DNA of 17,521 bases from an uncultured Muribaculaceae bacterium (lineage in GTDB: Bacteria > Bacteroidota > Bacteroidia > Bacteroidales > Muribaculaceae): assembly GCA_910579845.1 (NCBI GenBank), contig CAJTWL010000041.1, forward strand, positions 1 to 17,521, written 5' to 3'. This document shows, piece by piece, positions 1 to 7,181 of the stretch (position 1 is its first letter; each line of letters begins with the position of its first letter). The notes below the pieces were generated by a model. The model ran no database searches. It was not told the DNA's origin and saw nothing but the letters and a program-made list of their open reading frames with translations. Made by a program: the position numbers and the translations under genes.

Positions 1-47
1 GCCTTGATTTTTTATTCTGCCGGTGTAAAAATCTAACGATTTTTATG

Positions 48-55
48 TACATTTG
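48..55 (+). promoter_or_regulatory. -7 promoter element for the beta-helix gene
   Basis: TACATTTG matches the Bacteroidota -7 consensus TAnnTTTG exactly and ends 24 bases before the ATG at 80. No TTTG sits at the expected -33 position, so only half of the promoter is supported. Confidence 0.5.
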
Positions 56-79
56 CTTTACAAATCAAACAATTTTTAT

Positions 80-1531
80 ATGAATAAATTTTTACCTGTC
101 GCAATTGCATTATGTGTGGCAACAACAGTTGCCGCTAAAAATGAAGTTTACACAACACCTGACACCGGCACAATATATACCTTTGCCGATCTTGCAAAAA
201 TCGAAGGAACTGGTGTGACACAAATCGATGCCAACACATTCTCTATTGTGAATGACATTGATGTCAAAGCAAAAGACGGAATCGAACTTACCAACGGCAT
301 GACCCTTAAAATGGGTAAGGATGTCCTTATCCGTCTCTATGGCTCAAAAAGCAGACTCACACCCGACACAGCTACAATTGTACCTATTGACGGCCAACAA
401 CCAAAAGGTTTTCATCTTACAGATATAGATAATAATATGGCGATCAAGCATGTGCGTTTTGAGGGTGCAGGAATTAAGATCGGAGGTTCATATGGAGTTA
501 CTGTAGAAAACTGCACATTCTTCGAACACAACGACAAAATCGGACATGCGGCTATCGACTTTGTAGGAAGCAGCATAAACAATATTGTCCGCAACTGTCA
601 CTTTATACGCACTACATGCGCCGCAATCGCATCCGGATCCAATATAGCGGCAGGCGTTATCATTGAGGATAACCTAATGGAAGATTGTTCCACAGGCAAT
701 CGCAATTATCCTGTAATCAACGAGACTCCGGCAGGAGCCAACGGTCCTGTCATAATACGCCGGAATAAAATATACGGTGGCAAACGTACACGTCCGGGAG
801 CTGTGTCAATGTCAAACATGATGTCTATGATAGGAGACCATAAAATCTTCATTGAAGACAACTATATGGACAACAGCCGTTACGGTATCAATGTACTTGG
901 CAATTATATGGATATCCGTATCACCGGCAATACAGTGCTCGATTGTCATTATGAAACAAACGCCATGAATGGAGGTTCCGGTCTGACAGTCAATTCAACA
1001 TCGGAAGAACATGCGACACGCGTTTACATAGAGGGAAACAGATTCGAAGGATGTCTGTGGGGTGTTACAATAATCGGTAAAACTCTTGCAAATATAGGAC
1101 ATATAACAGATGTTAAAGAAACAGACGCCGATTACAATCCGGGACGCAATGTGTTTAAAAACAACGGTAACTGCGGTACAACACCTGAAGGAGCCGAAAC
1201 AGCTTTCGATCCTTCTAATCCTTACGACCTGTACAATAATACAGCGCTGACACTTTATGCACAGGGTAATACGTGGGGTTGCGAAAAGCAGACTGCCGAA
1301 GAGATAGAAAAAAGAATTTTCCATTCTGCAGATGACTCAAAACTTGGTCAGGTAATATTTATGCCGGCAGGCAGCGGCGCATCAGGCATAGCGAACATAG
1401 ATGCAGACAACAATGCTGTTCCGGTGTTGTATGTACAACCGAACGGAATATCCTCCACTACCCCGGTCAAAGGTCTCAATATAGTAAGGATGTCTGACGG
1501 AACAACACGTAAAGTTATAATAAACCAATAA
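80..1531 (+). CDS. Secreted right-handed parallel beta-helix protein
   Basis: A 483-residue exported protein. The ATG at 80 is preferred over an in-frame TTG at 53 because it starts a clean signal peptide (MNKF, a hydrophobic run, then a likely cut near VAA/KN at residue 19) and because the TTG overlaps the -7 element. Residues about 90-350 are repeated short beta-strand units of the kind 'I.I..N.....G', typical of PbH1 repeats as in polysaccharide lyases (for example family PL6) and other carbohydrate-active beta-helices. I could not identify catalytic residues, so the substrate and even enzymatic activity are open. The last 45 residues (IDADNN... then GLNIVRMSDGTTRKVII) resemble the short C-terminal tail found on many secreted Prevotella/Muribaculaceae proteins, which suggests surface or type IX-like export (inference). 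The gene stands alone and converges on the mgtC-like gene, with a strong terminator between them. Confidence 0.8.
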   Translation: MNKFLPVAIALCVATTVAAKNEVYTTPDTGTIYTFADLAKIEGTGVTQIDANTFSIVNDIDVKAKDGIELTNGMTLKMGKDVLIRLYGSKSRLTPDTATIVPIDGQQPKGFHLTDIDNNMAIKHVRFEGAGIKIGGSYGVTVENCTFFEHNDKIGHAAIDFVGSSINNIVRNCHFIRTTCAAIASGSNIAAGVIIEDNLMEDCSTGNRNYPVINETPAGANGPVIIRRNKIYGGKRTRPGAVSMSNMMSMIGDHKIFIEDNYMDNSRYGINVLGNYMDIRITGNTVLDCHYETNAMNGGSGLTVNSTSEEHATRVYIEGNRFEGCLWGVTIIGKTLANIGHITDVKETDADYNPGRNVFKNNGNCGTTPEGAETAFDPSNPYDLYNNTALTLYAQGNTWGCEKQTAEEIEKRIFHSADDSKLGQVIFMPAGSGASGIANIDADNNAVPVLYVQPNGISSTTPVKGLNIVRMSDGTTRKVIINQ

Positions 1532-1641
1532 ACATATATTTAACTGACTTGCAAGATTCAGTTTATTTTGATATATCTCCTGCGCCGGTTTGAGACAAAC
1601 CTCCCTCCCAAAAGTCGAGTAACGGCAACGCCGGATACATG

Positions 1642-1677
1642 ATTAAAAATGTCGTACGTTTGTACGACATTTTTAAT
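1642..1677. terminator. Bidirectional intrinsic terminator
   Basis: A perfect 16-bp inverted repeat (1642-1657 with 1662-1677) with a 4-base loop GTTT. It has an A-tract on the left and a T-tract on the right, so it can work on both strands. It lies between two convergent genes (stops at 1531 and 1749), as expected for a shared terminator. Confidence 0.85.
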
Positions 1678-1678
1678 T

Positions 1679-1745
1679 TAAATGCGCATTATGCACTGGG
1701 CATTGCGCATTTAATCATGCATTATGCATTTTACATTCTACATTT
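1679..1745. repeat. ATGCAT/TGCGCAT-rich low-complexity repeat
   Basis: A run of degenerate words built on TGCATTATGCAT and TGCGCAT. AAATGCGCA (1680-1688) is mirrored by TGCGCATTT (1704-1712), followed by CATGCATTATGCATTTTACATT. It fills the space between the terminator and the stop of the mgtC-like gene. From memory, similar ATTATGCATT tracts are frequent between genes in Bacteroidales. No function is assigned. Confidence 0.5.
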
Positions 1746-1748
1746 ATT

Positions 1749-2477
1749 CTATATGTCTATCTGACTTGTAAGAGTCAGTTTGTTTGTCGGTCCGATAGTG
1801 GAAAGATTGCCAAGCAACGGCAGAAGATTTTCGTAAGCATGTGTAAGCACTACGAAATTCAGATCTGTACGTGCATTATCATAGTCATATTCCAGATAAT
1901 AAGTGGACAGATGCACATTGTATTTTGCAAACACCTCTCTATAGGGTTGCAGATCAGTGACAATTTCCGAAACCGTTATATTTATCACTTTGGATTCCTG
2001 TCCTAATTTACGTCGTTTCTCATATTGCTCGAATGTGACCAATGTAAGCAGAATCAGCAATGTGGCACCTATAGAACACATATACATCCCTATTCCTACA
2101 GCCATACCTATGATAGCAGTCATCCAGATACCTGCCGCTGTGGTGAGTCCTCTGACAGCTCCCTTCATATGGATCATAGCTCCGCCACCTAAAAAAACGA
2201 TACCTGTAATGACTTGAGCGGCAATACGACCCGGGTCACCGTTCTTTAAACCGAAATACACTTGTGGAACGTAGATAGACAACAGCATTGCCAGACATGC
2301 ACCCATGGATATCAGAGCGAATGTACGTATTCCTGCGATCTGTCCTTTGCGTTTTCGCTCCGCTCCGACAATCATTCCGAGCACCATACTCAGCAAAAGC
2401 CGGAACATACTGTTATACATGTTCACCTCAAGCGAGGTGATACGTTCTGCAATAACCTGAAAAACGTCTTCTATCAT
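1749..2477 (-). CDS. MgtC/SapB family inner-membrane protein
   Basis: A 242-residue membrane protein of the MgtC/SapB family. The N-terminal half is hydrophobic, with several membrane segments between residues about 22 and 150. It holds the family signature GAERKRKGQIAGIRT (38-52) and the second conserved block GRIAAQVITGIVFLGGGAMI with GAVRGLTTAAGIW. The C-terminal part (about 160-242) is soluble and ACT-like in position. In Salmonella MgtC affects growth in low Mg2+ and inhibits the F-type ATP synthase. Most relatives are uncharacterised, so the role here is not assigned beyond family. The ATG at 2477 is preferred; an upstream in-frame TTG at 2486 is possible. It is divergent from the PurF-like gene across about 100 bases. 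Confidence 0.85.
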   Translation of the reverse strand: MIEDVFQVIAERITSLEVNMYNSMFRLLLSMVLGMIVGAERKRKGQIAGIRTFALISMGACLAMLLSIYVPQVYFGLKNGDPGRIAAQVITGIVFLGGGAMIHMKGAVRGLTTAAGIWMTAIIGMAVGIGMYMCSIGATLLILLTLVTFEQYEKRRKLGQESKVINITVSEIVTDLQPYREVFAKYNVHLSTYYLEYDYDNARTDLNFVVLTHAYENLLPLLGNLSTIGPTNKLTLTSQIDI

Positions 2478-2542
2478 TTTAAACAAGCGGTAAAAATTAA
2501 ACTATTTTTACATATAACGTTCCAAGTATTATTCTTTATTAT

Positions 2543-2550
2543 TAATTTTG
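2543..2550 (+). promoter_or_regulatory. -7 promoter element for the PurF-like gene
   Basis: TAATTTTG fits TAnnTTTG and lies 32 bases before the ATG at 2583. The -33 position reads GTTC, a poor match to TTTG, so this is a partial promoter call. Confidence 0.45.
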
Positions 2551-2582
2551 CACTTTCTTTTTAACTTAAATAATATTCCAAT

Positions 2583-4010
2583 ATGGGAGGCATAATGGGA
2601 GTGGCAAACAGAAACGGATGCCGCACCGATCTATTTTACGGGGTCGACTATCATTCCCACCTGGGAACACGTCGCGCAGGTATGGCGACTTTCAATACAG
2701 AAGAGGAAGTTTTCTGCCGTTCCATCCATAGTCTCGAACAATCCTATTTCCGTACAAAATTCGAAAAGGAATTACCCAAATTCAAAGGTGATCTCGGAAT
2801 AGGTGTGATATCGGATACTGATCCGCAACCTATTGTAATCAATTCTCATTTGGGAAAATTCTCTATAGTATCTGTCGCACATGTCACTAATTTGCCGGCA
2901 CTTGAAAAAAAATTGCTGGACAAGGGGGTACACTTTGGCGAACTTTCGTCAGGAAAAACCAATCAGACAGAACTTATAGCATTGCTCATAAACAGTTGCG
3001 ATACATTCATTGATGGCATCAATCATGTCTTTGATTTGATAGAAGGTTCCGCTTCAATTCTTATACTCACACCTGACAGAATAATAGCCGCCCGCGACCG
3101 TCTGGGACGGACACCTATAGTCGTAGGTCATAAGGATGGTGCATATGCCTTTGCAACTGAAAGCACAGTATTTCCAAATTTGGGTTATGAACATATCCGC
3201 GACCTTGGTCCGGGAGAGATAGCCTCTATAACTACAGATACATTTGAAGTGCTTCAGGCACCGGAAAATGATATGCAGATATGCTCTTTCCTTTGGGTCT
3301 ACTATGGCTTCCCTACATCCACATATGAGGGACGAAATGTAGAAGAGGTAAGATTCCAGTCCGGTTATGAAATGGGCAAGACAGATACTACAAAAGTGGA
3401 TTGTGCCTGCGGTATACCGGATTCAGGTGTCGGCATGGCACTGGGATATGCAGCCGGTCACAATGTACCTTATATGCGTTGTATTTCCAAGTACACTCCT
3501 ACATGGCCGAGAAGTTTCACACCCGGCGAACAGTCGATGCGTAATCTTGTCGCAAAAATGAAACTTATACCTAACTCTGCCATGCTTAAAGGAAAAAAAG
3601 CCCTGTTCTGTGATGATTCCATTGTAAGAGGCACACAACTTAATGATAATGTTTCAGTACTTTATTCCAAGGGTGCAAAAGAAGTACACATGCGTATTGC
3701 CTGTCCTCCGTTGATATACGGATGCCGTTATATAGGTTTCACATCTTCAAAAAGCGATATGGAACTTCTTACAAGAAGAATAATCGAACAACTTGAAGGT
3801 GATGCCAATAAAAATCTTGAATTATATGCCAAAACAGATTCACCGCAATATAACGCTATGGTTGAGAAAATAAGAGAGAAATTTGGTCTTACGTCTCTTA
3901 AATTCAATACGATAGAGACATTGGTAAAAGCTATAGGTCTGCCTAAGTGCAAAATCTGTACCCATTGTTTTGACGGAAGCAGCAGATTTGGATGTAAATG
4001 TCACCAATAA
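2583..4010 (+). CDS. PurF-like amidophosphoribosyltransferase paralog lacking the catalytic Cys
   Basis: A 475-residue protein aligning end to end with glutamine PRPP amidotransferase, the first committed step of purine synthesis. The C-terminal phosphoribosyltransferase domain has an intact PRPP loop, LFCDDSIVRGT (341-351). The N-terminal class II (Ntn) glutaminase domain is altered: PurF starts M-C-G-I with Cys as nucleophile, whereas this protein starts M-G-G-I. The conserved A-H-N-G-N-L becomes A-H-V-T-N-L (99-104), replacing the oxyanion-hole Asn-Gly pair. Glutamine hydrolysis is therefore not expected. The tail is Cys-rich (C456, C459, C462, C471, C473), perhaps a metal site. From memory, other Bacteroidales carry a similar protein annotated as amidophosphoribosyltransferase and starting MGG, so this is probably a conserved paralog rather than a mutant. 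It may use ammonia or have another role. The other in-frame start (2595) also lacks a Cys. Confidence 0.85.
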   Translation: MGGIMGVANRNGCRTDLFYGVDYHSHLGTRRAGMATFNTEEEVFCRSIHSLEQSYFRTKFEKELPKFKGDLGIGVISDTDPQPIVINSHLGKFSIVSVAHVTNLPALEKKLLDKGVHFGELSSGKTNQTELIALLINSCDTFIDGINHVFDLIEGSASILILTPDRIIAARDRLGRTPIVVGHKDGAYAFATESTVFPNLGYEHIRDLGPGEIASITTDTFEVLQAPENDMQICSFLWVYYGFPTSTYEGRNVEEVRFQSGYEMGKTDTTKVDCACGIPDSGVGMALGYAAGHNVPYMRCISKYTPTWPRSFTPGEQSMRNLVAKMKLIPNSAMLKGKKALFCDDSIVRGTQLNDNVSVLYSKGAKEVHMRIACPPLIYGCRYIGFTSSKSDMELLTRRIIEQLEGDANKNLELYAKTDSPQYNAMVEKIREKFGLTSLKFNTIETLVKAIGLPKCKICTHCFDGSSRFGCKCHQ

Positions 4011-4022
4011 AACTAATAATCA

Positions 4023-4074
4023 TTAAAAAGAACAGCAAGTATCGTATTCAATCGATACTTGCTGTTCTTTTTAA
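4023..4074. terminator. Strong bidirectional terminator
   Basis: A perfect 22-bp inverted repeat (4023-4044 with 4053-4074) around an 8-base loop, with A5 on the left and T5 on the right. It starts 12 bases after the PurF-like stop and ends 10 bases before the ferritin stop, serving both convergent genes. Confidence 0.92.
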
Positions 4075-4084
4075 TATTTAATAT

Positions 4085-4603
4085 TTATTTTTCTGCCAAA
4101 GGTGCCGGAACGTTATATACGCGTGCCGCTAACTCCTGATTGAATGTATAGAGTGCCAAACCATTGTCACCTATCAGTTTAAGACTATCTATGAGACCAC
4201 GTGCTGTTTCTTCCTCCTCTACCTGCTCACTTACAAACCAGTCAAGTTTGTTGCATGTGGCATAATCATGTTCTGCCTCAGCGATAGCATAGATATTATT
4301 TATCAATGATGTCACTTTCTCTTCATGAGCAAGTGTATGTTCAAAAGCAACCAAAGGAGAATCCCATTTTACAGGTACTTCCTCTATAGGAGAAAGCACA
4401 ACACGTCCGCCACGACTGTTCAGATAATTCATAAAGATTTCGGCATGCGCCTGTTCCTCTTTAAACTGAATCTTAAACCAGTTGGCAATACCGGCATGAC
4501 CTTCATTCTCAAAGTGCATCGCCATAGAAAGATAAAGATAAGCCGACCAAAATTCGGCATTGATCTGCGCATTAATAGCGTCTTGTAGTTTTGGGCTAAT
4601 CAT
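4085..4603 (-). CDS. ftnA: Ferritin (FtnA-type, non-heme)
   Basis: A 172-residue bacterial ferritin, forming the 24-mer shell that oxidises Fe(II) and stores iron as a mineral in the cytoplasm. The ferroxidase residues fall at the same numbers as in E. coli FtnA: E17, Y24, E50, H53, E94, E126, E129 and E130. The motif EEQAHAE (49-55) is typical. The ATG at 4603 is chosen because it gives the usual family N-terminus (MISPKLQDAINAQINAE). An extension to 4720 would add 39 non-homologous residues and would cover the promoter. It is a single-gene unit with its own promoter region and the shared terminator at 4023-4074. Bacteroides ferritin is known to respond to iron and oxygen; no regulator site is identified here. 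Confidence 0.95.
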   Translation of the reverse strand: MISPKLQDAINAQINAEFWSAYLYLSMAMHFENEGHAGIANWFKIQFKEEQAHAEIFMNYLNSRGGRVVLSPIEEVPVKWDSPLVAFEHTLAHEEKVTSLINNIYAIAEAEHDYATCNKLDWFVSEQVEEEETARGLIDSLKLIGDNGLALYTFNQELAARVYNVPAPLAEK

Positions 4604-4642
4604 ATTGTAACAATTAATCTTTATTATACATGCAAATTTACT

Positions 4643-4674
4643 AAAATATACGGAGAAGTCGAGAGCAAAGCAAA
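4643..4674 (-). promoter_or_regulatory. Ferritin promoter
   Basis: On the minus strand, TTTG (4674-4671), a 20-base spacer, then TATATTTT (4650-4643), one base off the TAnnTTTG consensus. A second -7-like word, TAAATTTG (minus strand, 4640-4633), lies just downstream without a matching -33. Either gives a short leader before the ATG at 4603. Confidence 0.6.
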
Positions 4675-4691
4675 ACTTTATTTTGCTTTGC
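4665..4691. repeat. 11-bp palindrome overlapping the ferritin -33 region
   Basis: GCAAAGCAAAA (4665-4675), a 5-base loop CTTTA, then TTTTGCTTTGC (4681-4691): a perfect inverted repeat. It contains the -33 TTTG of the ferritin promoter, so it may be an operator or part of a promoter-bearing repeat. It has no following T-tract, so it is not a typical terminator. Confidence 0.6.
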
Positions 4692-5088
4692 CGAACGCCA
4701 AGTATATTAGACGGAATCAAATATCATTAGAGTTTAATTGTATTTTAGAAACTGTTTAATTTTTTGTATAAGTAATATTTCATAATAATAAATATATAAA
4801 TTATTAAATCCAATTGATGTTATGATCTACTTTATGGATTATTTTTACTGAGGACCCCGTTATACTGCGGTTGGGATAGCGACTTGTCCCCAAGTCGCCA
4901 TTAGTATTCTCAAGTTACCGGAAGAATACCATTATTCTTTTATCGGATATCAGACAGCAATAATTTAAAATACATGTAAAACTTATATATGAAATCATTA
5001 AATTTATTTTTACAACTTATATCTATCGTTTTGTTTTATCGTTTATCTAATACAATTGATATAATTTTCTTTTTTTTTATTCTTTTTG
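4692..5088. other. AT-rich gene-free stretch with one GC-rich hairpin
   Basis: No convincing ORF or RNA gene is visible in these 400 bases. The only notable structure is a perfect hairpin, GCGACTTG (4879-4886), loop TCCC, CAAGTCGC (4891-4898), in a locally GC-rich patch (about 4852-4925). Read on the minus strand that patch would encode only a 13-residue peptide starting MATWGQ, which looks like a remnant or repeat rather than a gene. Confidence 0.4.
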
Positions 5089-5120
5089 TTTGGTAGTATT
5101 ATAAAAATATTTTAAATTTG
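5089..5120 (+). promoter_or_regulatory. Consensus promoter with no ORF downstream
   Basis: TTTG (5089-5092), exactly 20 bases, then TAAATTTG (5113-5120): a perfect match to the Bacteroidota housekeeping promoter. No coding gene follows on this strand before the terminator at 5393-5424. Confidence 0.6.
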
Positions 5121-5126
5121 CCATCA

Positions 5127-5424
5127 CTATAGGTAATAATTAAATACTTTGTTGCTTACATCTTATTTTAATAGTTATACTTATTGATAAATAAAAGAGA
5201 TATTCTTTATTTATCAGAGAGTTTTTAAATTATTACATAATGATTAAAACTCTTTTCGGGTAGATCTTATATTTTAAAATTTTGAATCTGCTTTCAAAAA
5301 ATGTTAAAAATTAAAGTTGCTAAGGGGTAAAACCCGCATGTTTGTAGTATAAATATGAATAAGATGATTTGATTCAACCTAATTTTAATTTAAAGAGAGG
5401 TCCTTCGTGAGAAAGACCTCTCTT
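5127..5424 (+). ncRNA. Candidate small RNA, about 300 nt
   Basis: Bounded by the promoter at 5089-5120 and an intrinsic terminator at 5393-5424. It contains no ORF longer than a few codons. It has local structure: an 11-bp stem (5185-5195 with 5206-5216) directly followed by a second stem, AGAGTTTTTAA (5218-5228) with TTAAAACTCT (5244-5253), which has one bulged T. It shows none of the hallmarks I know for RNase P RNA, tmRNA or SRP RNA. The start is set about 7 bases after the -7 element. Transcription is inferred and the family is unknown. The T-rich sequence makes weak stems likely by chance. Confidence 0.35.
5393..5424. terminator. Terminator after recA (and of the candidate RNA)
   Basis: AAGAGAGGTC (5393-5402), a 12-base loop, GACCTCTCTT (5415-5424), then TATTTTATT on the plus strand. 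On the minus strand the hairpin is followed by TTAAATTAAAATT. It lies 32 bases past the recA stop, so it can end recA transcripts and also plus-strand transcripts from 5127. Confidence 0.8.
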
Positions 5425-5455
5425 ATTTTATTGGAATCTGTTTAAAACTATTATA

Positions 5456-6637
5456 TTATTCTTCAATATTGAATTCTTCGCCGAACATATCATCTCCCAT
5501 ATCCTCATCAGGAGTATATTCATCGTTTTCTTCAGTTTCATCTACACGCTTACTTTCAATATCAGGCAAAAAAGGATTTTTCTTTACCGCATTCTTTTTA
5601 TTTTTTGCCTCATTCATAGCAGCCGTAATTTTTTGGCTCAGTTCATCCGCAAGATCAGGATTCTCTTCAATCACCCTCTTTACAGCATCACGACCTTGTC
5701 CGAGTTTAGAGTCAGCATATGAGAACCATGCTCCTGATTTCTTTATAACTCCGAATTCAACACCAAAATCCACTATTTCACCTGAACGTGAAATACCTTT
5801 TCCGAACATTATGTCAAATTCTGTACGTGTGAATGGAGGAGCCACTTTATTCTTTACAACCTTTACTTTTACGAGACGTCCAAGAACATCCTCGCCATTC
5901 TTTATCATTGAAGACGGACGTATATCAAGACGGACAGATGCATAAAACTTAAGAGCATTACCACCTGTAGTTGTTTCGGGATTACCGAACGAAACACCTA
6001 TCTTCTCTCTTATCTGATTTATAAATATACAACATGTACGTGTTTTGGAAATAGCTCCGGTCAGTTTGCGCATAGCCTGTGACATCAGACGTGCATGAAG
6101 ACCCATGTTCTTGTCACCCATCTCGCCCTCAATCTCAGCTTTTGGAGTAAGAGCCGCCACTGAATCTATAACCAAGACATCTATAGCTCCTGAATTTATC
6201 AATTGCTCTGCAATTTCAAGAGCCTGCTCACCATTATCAGGCTGAGCTATCCATAAATTATTTACATCCACACCAAGTTTTTCGGCATAAAAACGGTCAA
6301 ATGCATGCTCCGCATCTATAATAGCGCATATACCCCCTGTTTTCTGTGCCTCTGCTATTACATGAATGGCAAGTGTTGTTTTACCTGACGCCTCGGGACC
6401 ATATATTTCAGTTATACGTCCACGGGGAAGTCCTCCTACTCCCAATGCAAAATCAAGACCCAATGATCCTGTAGATATAGTCTCTACATCCTGCACAGAT
6501 TCATCTCCAAGACGCATCACTGTTCCGCTTCCGAAATCTTTCTCGAGATGCTGCATAGTCATGGAAAGAGCCTTCAGTTTCTCTTCCTTATCATTTATCT
6601 TGCCTGTAGAGGCAACTCCTGTTTTCTTCTTTGCCAT
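5456..6637 (-). CDS. recA: RecA recombinase
   Basis: A 393-residue RecA, the ATP-dependent strand-exchange protein for homologous recombination, which also triggers SOS co-protease reactions. The Walker A motif GPEASGKTT is at 80-88 and Walker B IDVLVIDS at 152-159. The DNA-binding loop region has EKIGVSFGNPETTTGG (211-226). The C-terminal tail (about 355-393) is longer than in E. coli and strongly acidic (TEENDEYTPDEDMGDDMFGEEF), the feature that damps DNA binding in other RecAs. The ATG at 6637 gives the usual lysine-rich start MAKKKTG. It is transcribed alone, from a promoter about 100 bases upstream to the terminator at 5393-5424. I see no recognisable LexA box. Confidence 0.98.
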   Translation of the reverse strand: MAKKKTGVASTGKINDKEEKLKALSMTMQHLEKDFGSGTVMRLGDESVQDVETISTGSLGLDFALGVGGLPRGRITEIYGPEASGKTTLAIHVIAEAQKTGGICAIIDAEHAFDRFYAEKLGVDVNNLWIAQPDNGEQALEIAEQLINSGAIDVLVIDSVAALTPKAEIEGEMGDKNMGLHARLMSQAMRKLTGAISKTRTCCIFINQIREKIGVSFGNPETTTGGNALKFYASVRLDIRPSSMIKNGEDVLGRLVKVKVVKNKVAPPFTRTEFDIMFGKGISRSGEIVDFGVEFGVIKKSGAWFSYADSKLGQGRDAVKRVIEENPDLADELSQKITAAMNEAKNKKNAVKKNPFLPDIESKRVDETEENDEYTPDEDMGDDMFGEEFNIEE

Positions 6638-6738
6638 AGTTTTTATTTTTGTTTTAAGTAAATGATTTAATTAAACCTATAAAAGAATCACTTACTATCG
6701 TTTTAATTTGATTACTTTACTAATTATTTATTATGATG

Positions 6739-6746
6739 CAAATTTA
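6739..6746 (-). promoter_or_regulatory. -7 promoter element for recA
   Basis: The minus strand reads TAAATTTG (6746-6739), a perfect TAnnTTTG match, giving a leader of about 95 bases before the recA ATG. No good -33 TTTG is found at 19-21 bases, so confidence is moderate. Confidence 0.5.
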
Positions 6747-6830
6747 ACATATCAAATATCTTTTTCCTAATAATCAGCTACTTTTTTAATTTAATAAATC
6801 TTAATTGAGTGCCAAATATTTGCAGTATAT

Positions 6831-7169
6831 ATTAAGAGCTTGTTTAAAAATAAATGTGAAATTTGGGGCGGCTGTCTTTTGATTAAAATTCATTCAAGGC
6901 AAAGGAGCATAGCGGGCTATGTGACTGCGCCGCGAATGGATTTTAACAAAAGACAGACGTACAGAAAGTAATTTTTCACACAATACATACAACATGTTAA
7001 ATATTTTAACCCGATATTTCGTTTTAAGTTACCTGTGATCCCGCAATCTTGGAGCATATTTTTTTCTTGAGGTGATGGAGCATAGCGGGCTATGTGACTG
7101 AACCGAAAGGAGAAAGATGCCCAAGATTGCGACCCCAAATTCACATTTATTTTTAAAAAAGCTCTTAAT
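6831..7169. repeat. Nested inverted-repeat element (MITE-like) between recA and the methyltransferase gene
   Basis: The ends are near-perfect inverted repeats: the 38-base left arm (6831-6868) and 37-base right arm (7133-7169) differ by one substitution and one indel, both starting ATTAAGAGCT. Inside are two further hairpins. The first pairs 6872-6895 with 6934-6956 (CTGTCTTTT with AAAAGACAG at the outer ends). The second pairs CGCAATCTTGG (7042-7052) with CCAAGATTGCG (7121-7131). Each carries the same 24-base word in its apical part (6904-6927 and 7077-7100), centred on the palindrome CATAGCGGGCTATG. There is no transposase ORF and no obvious target duplication. It may be a non-autonomous mobile repeat, a structured RNA, or a large terminator for the nadA operon. 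A spurious 86-codon frame across it is not a gene. Confidence 0.8.
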
Positions 7170-7181
7170 CCAATCATTTCA

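Noticed and set aside
2583..4010. Calling this canonical purF
   Set aside because: The catalytic Cys and oxyanion-hole residues are replaced, so the symbol would overstate the function.
4604..4720. N-terminal extension of ferritin
   Set aside because: 39 extra residues have no ferritin similarity and overlap the promoter; numbering from 4603 matches E. coli FtnA ligands exactly.
5469..5945. 158-codon plus-strand frame opposite recA
   Set aside because: Ser/Phe-rich antisense shadow of the acidic recA tail and conserved core.
6917..7177. 86-codon frame on the minus strand
   Set aside because: It runs across the nested inverted repeats of the 6831-7169 element, has no family features, and its sequence is explained by the repeat structure.
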